Shown here piece after piece: positions 55,104 to 64,000 of a stretch of DNA of 64,000 nucleotides (within the stretch, counting starts at the first letter, position 1; each line of letters opens with the position of its first letter). Location of the stretch: positions 1,550,001 through 1,614,000 of the forward strand of contig NC_088681.1 in NCBI RefSeq assembly GCF_950023065.1, read 5' to 3'. The translations under genes and the position numbers were made by a program. The notes under the pieces were generated by a model. That model was not told where the DNA came from, did not search any database, and worked only from the letters and a program-made list of their open reading frames with translations. The DNA is from Planococcus citri. Taxonomy: Eukaryota; Arthropoda; Insecta; Hemiptera; Pseudococcidae.

Positions 55104-56750
55104 TCGGGGAGCCCACATAAGGATCTATTGCACCCCCCTTCCGGTCGACCCCCTGAGACAATTTTTTTTCTTAAAGGGGGAGTCCTAAGGAACATTTCTA
55201 GCCCTTGTCCTCAAAAAAAAGTGGCCCTACTTACAAAATGGCGGCCATTTTGAGTGACAGGTCAGCCGAAATCGCAGATTCTGCAACGTTCCAACATAGG
55301 ACTTAATGCACGACATTTTTCAAACCGTACAAAGATAGATCGAAAGATCAGGCAAAAATTCATCACCTGTCAAAATTTCAAGTGCTAAAGTGCCTTTTTC
55401 GATTTTTGGTGAATTTTTGAAAATCAAATTTAGGCCAAAAATGAGGAGAAAAATCAATTTTACCAAATTGATCAAGAAAGCTGAAATTTACTCAGCAACT
55501 AATGTAGGTATTTTGGAGCCTCCAGTGAATTTTTGAAAATACTGGATCCTCCAGTACATTTTTGAAGCTTGAAATTTCCCCAAATGAAGTTAGCAAGCTG
55601 AAATTTATTCTGCACTCCAATTTTTAACACCCTCTGAAAACGACTTCAGGTGGGTTCAAGTCATTTTGGAGCCTCCAGCAACTTTTTGAAAATTACTGGA
55701 GCCTCCAGTACATTTTGGAAGCTTGAAATTTCCCCAAATGAAGTTAGCAAGCTGAAATTTATTCTGCACTCCAATTTTTAACATCCTCTGAAAACGACTT
55801 CAGGTGGGTTCAAGTCATTTTGGAGCCTCCAGCAACTTTTTGAAAATTACTGGAGCCTCCAGTACATTTTGGAAGCTTGAAATTTCCCCAAATGAAGTTA
55901 GCAAGCTGAAATTTATTCTGCACTTCAATTTTTAACCCCCTCTGAAAACGACTTCAGGCGGGTTCAAGTCATTTTGGAGCCTCCAGCAACTTTTTGAAAA
56001 TTACTGGAGCCTCCAGTAGATTTTCAAAGCTTGTGATTTCCTAAAATTTCATCAAATGGAGATGAGAAGCCGAAATTCATTCTGCAAACTAATCTCAATA
56101 CGCTACGAAGTCGACTGCAGGTGGATTTTAAGTCGTTTTGGAGCCTCCAGCGACTTTTTGAAAGGTTGTATGGCGTTTTGTAGAAAATAGAAATTTCCAA
56201 ACAGTAGCTGGAAGCTTCAAAATCATTTGAAACCACTATGCAGTCGACTTCATATCGTATTGAAATTAGTTTGCGAAGTAAATTTCAGCTTGCTAACTCC
56301 ATTTGATGAACTGTTGTGAGAATTTCAAGTTTCAAAAATCTGGTCACTCCAGTAGTTTTCAAAAAGTCAGTGGAGACTCCAAAACGACTTAAAATCCACC
56401 TGCAGTCGACTTCGTAGCGTATTGAAATTAGTTCACAGAATGAATTTCGGCTTATTCCCATCGACATTTGATGAAATTTCGAGTTTCAAAAATCTGCTGG
56501 AGGCTCCAGAACTGCTCAAAACGGGTTGAAACGGTTTCCAATCGATTCGGCGTGTCGAAAATAGGATATTATCCCAAATTTCAGCTTTCTTGGGCAATTT
56601 GATAAAATTTTGATTTTTCGCCTAATTTTTGGTCTAAATTTGATTTTCAAAAATTCACCAAAAATCGAAAAAGGCACTTCGGCACTTGAAATTCTGACAG
56701 GTGATAAATTTTTGCCTGATATTTCGATCTACCTTTGTATGGTTTAGAAA
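55104..56750. mobile_element. Second copy of palindromic element, right end missing
   Basis: Begins GGGGAGCCCACATAAGGAT like 483-2233 and keeps the same block order, including ATGGCGGCCATTTTGAGTG. The right arm stops near 56750, at the point equivalent to ~55312 on the left, so about 210 bp of right end are absent. The left arm is also expanded by a 154-bp tandem repeat. Confidence 0.82.
55516..56030. repeat. 154-bp tandem repeat within the palindromic element
   Basis: The phrase GGAGCCTCCAG recurs at 55516, 55668, 55822 and 55976, the last two spacings being exactly 154 bases. Each unit contains AATGAAGTTAGCAAGCTGAA and ACGACTTCAGG. The copy at 483-2233 has no such expansion. Confidence 0.88.
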
Positions 56751-57480
56751 ATACGCGGCTCTATCCAATCACATCGTCTTACATTTTTAAAGTTGAACAC
56801 TTGATTAAGTGACCAAATTTCATGCCTGTTCATTTTCAAAAAAAAAAAAAAAGAATGAAAAAATATGGAAAAACAACAAAATCTTGAAGGAAAAAAAATA
56901 GGTCCAAATAAAAATTGCACTTTTGCCAAAAAACAGCACTTTAATGTTCTGAAATTTTGGTGAAAAGTACAATAAGTTTTCATCATTCTGTTCATTGACA
57001 GCGATTTTAAAAAATGACTATTTTTCAACAGAATTTTCAGAAAGCTCTCCACTCAATCCCCCCCCCCCCGGCCATTAAATGCACACACAAATTAACAAAG
57101 TCAAATTTTTCACAGGATTTTAAAAAAAATTGAAATTCGAAGAACATTATAGTGTACAAAGTATTTTTGTAATTTCAATCAAAATTATATACCTATAAAA
57201 AAAATAAATAAAAAAAAATACAAACGAACGCATTACGAATTTTTTAAAAAATTTTCACTACTTTCACGGGCTATTTTTAAAATCACTACTTTTTCACTAC
57301 TTTCACTACCTCCCAGATACCCCGATCTTACAACAATTTGAACGATTTTTTATTCATTTCTTTCAATTATTCATTACACAAGTCCAGTGGGTTTTCAACG
57401 ATCAATCACCGAATTTTCGAAATTATAAAACCGAGCCGAGCAAAAAAATTGACGAAACGTTGGTTACTATTTGGCGAAGA
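56751..57480. other. groucho intron, A/T-rich
   Basis: A/T-rich sequence with a C-run at 57060 and repeated CACTACTTT words. No gene. Confidence 0.45.
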
Positions 57481-58785
57481 CTGGTAAAACTACTACGTAA
57501 TTAAATTCGACGTGACACGACACACACGCTTTATTAAACCCATTCAGCATACACACGCACCGAAACACAATTCGAATTGTCGTTCACTCGACAACCATAC
57601 AGAAAACAGAAAGAGCTTAGCGCTCCGCTGATGAGCGAATCTTTCATATACGAGAGATATAGGTACACGATAGTTTGGTTGTCATCGTGAAAATGCCACC
57701 GGCACCAGTAACTAATTCGATTAAAAACTATTATCACCGAGTAAGGGGTACCACACGCGAGCCCCAGGCCCCGCTCACGCTCGCCATCGCCTCGTATACG
57801 AAACAAACAACAATCGCAGTCGCAGCCGACCGAAAATCATTCTAATTCACCCTCGCTCGCTCGTCGACAAATGCGATAACGACCCGAGCTCCACTACCAC
57901 CTACCACCTACCACCATCGCGCATATTATCTTCATAAAAAGGGATACACGCTGCTCGATATTGAGAGACCAAGGGTCGGGGTAGGCACACACACACACAC
58001 ACACAGAAACAACGACCGACGGGGGATCGAAAGTTCACCCTATCCTCGGTGCTCTTCGTCGTCGTGCTTCGAATAAAAGCCTAAACCGCAACTTCGACGC
58101 AATTATTGTTTATTTCAGCGCTTTCCATATAATAAAATTAATTCGGCAGACTTTCGCTCAAACCAACTCGAAATCTTATTTTCTTATTACCTCGTGAGGG
58201 CGCCGCGCTCGCGTCTCTGTCCCTCTTTTTCACCCACTCTCTCGACATAGGGCATAAACAGATGTACCGTAAAACAGCCAGTTCACAGTTCACACCCCTA
58301 AACTTCATATATTATCATTAAACACGCGGCCAGGCCCACACCGCGCACCCTCATCCCTTCCTACCTATACTCATCCCTATATCGCCCTTAATCAGTTTGA
58401 AAATCGCGTCGCCTTTTTCATCCTCGCCTCAGCTCGTTTCCAACGTGCCGCGTATTTCGATCGAGGTAATTTCCGCCGCAGCAGTCGCTTTTTCACCGCC
58501 CATTATACAAGCTATACATATACCCACTGTAGTATAGTCAAGTATACTGTACACGTTCGCCGACACAGCGAAAGCACCCCTTTTTTTTCATCCCCTTTTA
58601 ACGTACTATAGTAGTGTACACGTTTACATAACAATTAGTTTATATCAACTTTCGCTTCGGTGTACTCGTACTTGGACGAGAGCAGGAGCACCGCCTTCGT
58701 TTGAAAAATTTAAACCACCCTTGGCCAGTATCTATTCGTAGCAATTAATGGTTATTTGTAAATCTACATAGGTAGAGGTACTTAC
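57480..58785. other. groucho intron: CpG-richer block before the microexon
   Basis: Largely unique, with CG dinucleotides and CACC/CTACC runs. A (CA)n tract is at 57986-58005. No exon other than that starting at 58786. Candidate cis-regulatory DNA. Confidence 0.4.
57986..58005. repeat. (CA)n microsatellite
   Basis: Ten CA units. Confidence 0.95.
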
Positions 58786-58811
58786 ATGTCTTTCTTCTGT
58801 CGAATTTAAAC
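58786..58811 (-). CDS. gro: groucho 26-nt microexon (end of GP region)
   Basis: Acceptor CGTCTAG and donor GTAAGTAC enclose 26 bases. Two of them finish a Gly codon and eight codons read LNSTEERH. The phase fits the next exon (RNSISPAEREKY). In Groucho/TLE proteins the RNSxSP block is preceded by a Gly-Leu...Glu-Glu-Arg segment, so position and content agree. The exon is tiny and was found only by its place upstream of the RNS exon. Confidence 0.75.
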
Positions 58812-59300
58812 CTAGACGAAACAAAACAAAACAAAATTACATAAATACACTAGTCAGATATTGAAAATCAATTAATAATTACTATTTCAAATTCAGCTAT
58901 AAAATCCAAAAACTACCACTTTAGGTCAAACAAATTGAAAAATCGATAGAATATAAATCAACTCATTTTCAACAGCTCTCCATAATTGTAGTCAAATTGA
59001 AAAATTTATCAGATTATCGACTAAGTTTTCTCACACAGTTTGCTTACCCCTCTCAGAGAAGGGCTCGACATTTCGACTGGCAGAAAAAATTTTAACCCGA
59101 CCAAGCTAAATCGAAAAAGAAAACAAAAATACATCGCCAGCCAAAATTGTGGCAGCTAAAATTGCATTTTAAAATTTTTTGAAACACAAATTCGAGGCAA
59201 AAATAGAGAAAAATGAAACATTTACCAAATGGACCTGGAAAGCTGATTTGAAGGGTCAATTTCTTCCAAAAAAAAGTGAATTTGATGACAAAAAAAAACA
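58812..59300. other. groucho intron with decayed palindromic-element piece
   Basis: 59090-59270 resembles the inner arm of the palindromic element (GGCAAAAATAGAGAAAAATG, ATTTACCAAATGG, GGAAAGCTGATTTG). The remainder is unique A/T-rich intron. Confidence 0.4.
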
Positions 59301-61400
59301 CCAAAAAGTGATCAAAAAAATGACATGACGTATAAAAGAAACATTTCTGTCAAAAAATCGAAACTTTTGCACAATTTTCGAAAAAATAACAGACTTTTTG
59401 CAATTTTTCGCAAAAACACAATTTTTAGCCATTTGGCAAAAATTTGAGCCATTTTAATTTTGAAACAGGGGAAACTTTCGATAATTTTCAGCGAAAAGAA
59501 AAACTTGATCAATTTTTGCAAAAGGAAAAGCTTTTTGGCAACTTCCAGCAAAAAAGCTGGACTTTTCAACAATTAAAAAAAAAAGTTTTTATGACAATTT
59601 CTGACAAAAAAAAGCGGTACTTGTACAATTGTAAACAATTTTTGTAACGAAGAAAAAAAAAATTTCAGCAACCAAAAAAAAAAAAAATTACAAAAAGAAA
59701 TATTTCTGTCAAAAAAAAGAAACCTTTGTGGACAATTTTTTGAAAAATAACAGAATTTTTGCAATATTTTCATAGAAAAAACAATTTTCAACCATTTTGC
59801 AAAAATTTGTGCCATTTTTGAAAGAGGGAGAATTTTTGGGAATTTCTAGGAAAAAGCTGGACTTTTGAACAATTTTTTCAAACGTTTTTTTTTTTTTTTT
59901 TTTTTTGGCATTTTTTGGTAAAAAAAAAGCTGTTCTTGTGAACAGTTTTTGGAAAAAAACGTCATATTTCAGCAATTTTGCCAGAAAGAGAGTTTTTGTA
60001 AATTTTTTTTTTGCAAAAAGCGAGACTTCGACGGTTTTAGCAAGAATGACAATTCACTGGTAGAAAAATCATACTTTTCAAAAAAGTGAGAAGTTCAAAC
60101 ATAAAAATGTTTTTAAAAAGTTTTTTTTTTAAATTTTTTGGAAAAAAACTTATCCTTGGCCAATTTTTTAAACAACGAAATCCATGTTTATTTTAGAAAA
60201 AAAACATGGATAAATTTCTACATAAATCAAGACATTGAAAATTCAACAAAAGCAGGCATAGACCTCTTGTTAGATAATTAATGCCCAAAAATATTGATAC
60301 TTGTTTGCAATTTCAGGCACCCCGACGATATTTTTCAAAACAAAAGTAACCAAAAATTTGCAGTTTTACAAATATTTCTATCAATATTCATGCACGAAAA
60401 TTGAAATTATAACATTACGAGGGAGATGGGGGAGGGGGGGGGGTAACTTTTACAACGTGAAAAAAAGTCAATAAAACGATCAAAAAATTAAATCCAGAGA
60501 CGTGCCAAATCGGAGGAGAACCCCCCCCCCCTTCCTCGGCCTTCTCAACAGAAAGTTGAGACATTTTTGGGAAAATTGGGCGAGTTCGAAAAAGTTTTCC
60601 CCGATCATAGTTGGAGAGTAGAAAAATATTTCAGCAGTCAAAACTGCCAGAAAGTCCCAACTTTAGCTGAAATATCAAAAAATACCCAATTTTTCGCTGA
60701 AAATTCGGAGACAAATTTTTTAATTTTTGCCCAAATTGATGGATGTTTTTGAAAATAGGTACATAAATATGTAAAAATTAGGTGCTGAAAAAAAAATGAA
60801 GAATTGTGAATTTTCGAGAAGAATTGTGAATTTTCGAGAGCTTTTGCGTTCGCCTCATAACTTCCTGACAATGTTTTACATTTCCCTTTTTCTTTCTCCA
60901 ACCAAAGTTGAAAAGTTGAAAAATTGACTTCTTACATCGAAAACAATGTAATTTTGCTTCTGAAAAATTATCAATTTTCGAAAGCTTTTGCCCACGTTTT
61001 GCTCGGGCATTTATTACTATTTCTAAAAACATAATTATTAATAATTTATCGTTTTCTAACATTTAAAATTATTCAACATTTTTGCTTCCAACTCACGCTT
61101 CTATTGGTATGAAAAATATCTCAAATATCTGTGAGGGAGGGGGAAGCGGTCTGGGGTAAATAGTTGAGGACATCTGACGAAAAAGGCTCACTTTTGAAAA
61201 CTGGCACTTTTTGGAATTCTCTGCCATAAAAAACGAGTTCGAGATTTCTGTCATTTTTTTCACAATAACTTTCTCAAAATCGAGAGACTTATGAGGGGGT
61301 TTGAAAATACCTGGTTAAAAAATCTTTCCAAGATCTCAACTCAATGCAGCGAAAAATAATTTCGAAAATCAAAGAAGATGGAGAACGTCTCAAAACAGAA
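59300..61400. repeat. groucho intron, simple repeats
   Basis: 59300-60170 is the TTTTGCAATTTT-GCAAAAA type of dispersed simple repeat, with a duplicated ~370-bp segment (the phrase AGAAA-ATTTCTGTCAAAAAA near 59336 and 59697). 60430-60540 has G- and C-runs. 60800-61010 contains two inverted versions of the AAAGCTTTTG-CAAACG phrase seen in the 44265 element. No gene. Confidence 0.5.
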
Positions 61401-62530
61401 AGATAACGACGAAATCAGTATGAAAAGCTTCTCCGAGCAAAGCACACAGCAAGTAATACGTATAGAGAAATAGATCGTGAACACGAGAAAAACTACATCT
61501 GCGGCAGACTCACTTTAACGTATAGCAGTAGGAAAAACAAAAAAATAAATATTCCAGTCTCGTTTTGAGAAACCCTGCTTCTCGAGTATACGACGAGTAC
61601 GTATTCCCTACGTTAATCTCCTCCGTGCCGAGCTCCATCCCTGCAGCCAGCCAAAAGAGGAAGTCAAGAAAAAAGAGCACGAAAGGTAGGTATCTGCGAG
61701 TACAGCGGAAGAGAAGAAAAACGACGAAGCACGATGCGATGCGATGGGAGCTTCTTATATTTAAAAAAACATTAATGCCTAGAAGGAGAGTATCGTGTTA
61801 GGTGGAGAAAAGATAAATTAAACGAGAACGCTGCCTGTATCCCTCGTGCCCATGCCCATGCCCTGCCCCGTCGTCCGGCAAAATTCGAGCTCGACTCGTA
61901 GAGCTGAAGAAAAAGGGTGCGAATTTGCAGCCGTCTAATTAATGTTCGGGGGCTTTTCTTACAAAACTCGGCAACGCGCGTGAAAAACGAACAGCGCAGA
62001 AAGGGAGACGCGAGGCGGGGGCGGGGGCAGGAGCGGGCGAGTTGCGACAGAATAATTAATGAGAGTTTTTCCAGTGAAATGAACTCGGCTGGTATTGGTC
62101 GGGAAGCCGGTGGAATTGTTAATTTTAAGCTTCAGTTTTAAACTTTTCGCCGAAAACGGAATAATTTCCAACTCATTAGGAAAACAGTTGAAGGTGTTTA
62201 CAGTTTTTTCTCTCTTTTTTCCTCTTCGTCTTCTTCTTTTTTTTTTTTACTACAGACCCCGCTATACCGAGCACTGTGCATTGTACATAACGACGACGCA
62301 CGGGTCGAGAAAGATATCCTCTCTAATTTTTTTCTCTCGTTCCTCTCTCTGGGCGCCCTTTTTAATTAGAAAAAGTTTGCTGAGCAAGTTTCGTTCGCTC
62401 TGTCTTCTTAGTCTTCTCAATTCGAGTCGGTCGTTTGAAACTATACAGTAACTGAATTTCGGCACACAATGAAAGCAAAAGCCAAGTTTTTAATTGCGTT
62501 AGATCCTCTTGACACGACGAAGCAACGTAC
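61401..62530. other. groucho intron: CpG-rich non-repetitive block
   Basis: The most GC-rich part of the right end (for example GCGGGGGCGGGGGCAGGAGC at 62014 and CCATGCCCATGCCCTGCCCC at 61850). Open frames here show no known domain. Candidate promoter or enhancer of groucho, or a 5' non-coding exon of another transcript. Confidence 0.4.
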
Positions 62531-63232
62531 CAAAGGTGTTATGGTCTATAACAAGGCAGAGATATTACAACCAGCGTAAAAATTTTTGCATCGCATAAAA
62601 GGCTATTGAAGGAGGAAACCCTAAAATACACCACCAAAGCGAATTTCAGTTTAGGAGATTCATTTTGTAGATTTTTGGCAAATTTTGGAAATTTCAAATT
62701 CGATCCACATAATTCTGTTATTCTGCCAAATTCTAAAAAAAAAGTCACGCTGCTTTTTTTCCAAAATTGTGGAAAAGAAATTCTATAATCACAAAAATGA
62801 CTTTGTTTTTTCTTTCAAAATTGCAAAAAAGTCCCACTTTATACCTACCAAAATAAAGGTGAGAAATCACATTTTGTTAAAATTTCATCAATTTAACGCA
62901 AAAAGCTGAAATTTAGTTCGTAATCGATTTTTGAACTTTCGAGCCGATTTGGTGATGGTTTCAAACCATTCTGGAACCTACAGTAAATTTTTGAATTCTC
63001 CAGTTCTCAAAAAAAATGTCATAAATGGGGTCAAAATGAAATTTGACACCTTTAATTTCAAACTTTTCGTCTTTATGACCCTGTTAGTCGATTTTGGCCC
63101 ATATTTTCAAAATCCGCTCATGTCGAACCAAATCGAAAATTTTCTATGATTATTTAAGGGCGAAAAAAAGTTCACAGTTCACAAACGAGTGAATGAAACT
63201 CGCCTCGCTCGCTCCTATCGTTTTGCTCAGAC
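62531..63232. other. groucho intron, mixed repeats
   Basis: 62690-62880 is the dispersed CAAAATTG repeat. 62930-63010 resembles the GGAGCCTCCAG-bearing arm of the palindromic element (GGTTTCAAACCATTCTGGA). No gene. Confidence 0.4.
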
Positions 63233-63802
63233 GGAGATGCTAAAATACTTGGTCTTCAATGGTACGCGAACGAAGATGTGCTACGCATCCGCCATCAAAC
63301 TGTGGACATTTCAAAAAACACTCTCACTAAACGAGTGGTGTCATCGTTAATCGCCAGCATATTCGATCCGCTTGGTCTCACAAACCCCATCCTAATTTGA
63401 GGGAAAATCTTGCTTCAAGAAATATGGTGGCAGGATGACGAAATACCTCACGAAGTTGAAAAATTTTTTTGAGAATATTACCAAGATCTCGAGCAAATGT
63501 TCGCAATTGAATTTTCACATGCTTACTCGACATTTGCTCCTGATAGCTTCAAATTAATTGGATTCAGTGATGCAAGCAAAAAAGCTTATGGTGCTGTCAT
63601 TTACATTAAATCATACTCTTCATCATCAATCTCTGTCTTGCTTGTTGCTTCGAAGTTGAAAGTCACATCGATAAAAGAGCTTAAAGTTCACTGTCTCAAT
63701 TTACTCGGTGCTGTACTACTCGTCCATCTCATGTTGAAAATTGCTAAAATGCTGAAATACAATGTCTCAAAATTCAGAGTCTATTCCAAAATTCTCAAGT
63801 AA
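63233..63802 (+). pseudogene. BEL/Pao retrotransposon pol fragment
   Basis: One frame on the + strand reads GDAKILGLQWYANEDVLRI, then TKRVVSSLIASIFDPLGLTN and ILLQEIWWQDDEIPHEVEKF, then FKLIGFSDASKKAYGAVIYI and LLVASKLKVTSIKE. The LG-QW, S--A-IFDPLGL, and GFSDAS--AYGAV series is the RT-to-RNase H junction of Pao-type polymerases. Two in-frame stops (before GKILL and after EKFF) break it. The fragment ends at 63802 and no LTR is seen. It lies antisense within the groucho intron. Confidence 0.85.
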
Positions 63803-64000
63803 CAATCGCTTGGCTGATGTAGTATAGGTGGCTATAATTTGGAAGTCTCTGTCTACTTGAACAAATTCTCTGATAGATTGCGTTACTTGAATTCAGATTC
63901 GGTGTGTTGTTGGAACTTTTGAATCTGGTTTCAAGTAACTTATGAATTTTCTGTGTAGGAATTAGACGTACGTTTTCGCGTTCTTTTTCTTATTATTTTT
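63803..64000. other. Right edge, no feature
   Basis: Unique A/T-rich DNA after the BEL/Pao relic. The last 30 bases are T-rich. Confidence 0.4.

Larger units (their letters stand above)
35472..64000 (-). other. gro: groucho / TLE gene span (5' end outside window)
   Basis: Ten coding exons on the - strand (58811 down to 36398) join in frame into the last 539 codons of a Groucho/TLE corepressor. The protein binds WRPW/eh1 motifs of repressors such as Hairy/E(spl) through its WD40 propeller and recruits histone deacetylase. Intron lengths are 102, 3822, 130, 91, 93, 575, 97, 4845 and 11037 bases from 3' to 5'; the next upstream intron exceeds 5 kb. The tetramerising Q domain and most of the GP region are beyond position 64000. 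All nine introns have GT-AG ends, and each phase matches its partner. Confidence 0.92.

Overview
This is an AT-rich nuclear window from an animal, most likely an insect. Two deeply conserved insect genes are recognisable at exon level: the terminal exon of a tricornered/NDR kinase (+ strand, left end) and ten exons of groucho/TLE (- strand, right half). GT-AG introns, long UTRs, non-LTR, copia-like and BEL/Pao retroelement remains, hAT-like miniature elements and abundant TAGGTAC-type low-complexity sequence all fit. The style resembles a sternorrhynchan hemipteran (aphid or scale insect); that placement is inference. Nothing bacterial was seen.

Layout. 1-2750: A/T-simple repeats and a nearly perfect 1.75-kb palindromic element, inside the last intron of tricornered. 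2751-5860: last coding exon of tricornered and a ~3-kb 3'UTR that carries its own foldback insertion. 7310-8804: a small four-exon gene on the - strand for a secreted protein with one immunoglobulin domain, visible only after splicing. 8884-12605: a long-inverted-repeat element holding a dead reverse transcriptase, which was itself hit by miniature elements whose target-site duplications can still be read. 14865-15230: a fragment with a PD-(D/E)XK nuclease signature. 17952-18500 and 29254-29808: two single-exon paralogues for a secreted protein family I do not recognise. Between them lie a non-LTR retrotransposon with an intact 1211-residue ORF2 (19518-23490), 11-bp minisatellites, hAT-like miniature elements, and copia-like and BEL/Pao fragments. 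30770-35375: twelve tandem copies of a ~400-bp satellite.

35472-64000 is groucho, transcribed leftward. The ten exons found give the last 539 residues: the end of the GP region, CcN, SP and the complete seven-bladed WD40 propeller. The Q-domain exons lie beyond the right edge. Its introns hold most of the remaining sequence: a 3.8-kb intron made of strand-asymmetric TTCAATTT/AAATTGAA blocks with a 1.65-kb duplication; a 4.8-kb intron with a nested pair of CAGGGTGTC-ended elements and a foldback element; and an 11-kb intron that alternates simple repeats with CpG-richer, non-repetitive blocks that are candidate regulatory DNA.

Exon coordinates were derived by hand from splice signals, frame continuity and match to known protein families. 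No alignment, expression or database search was run.
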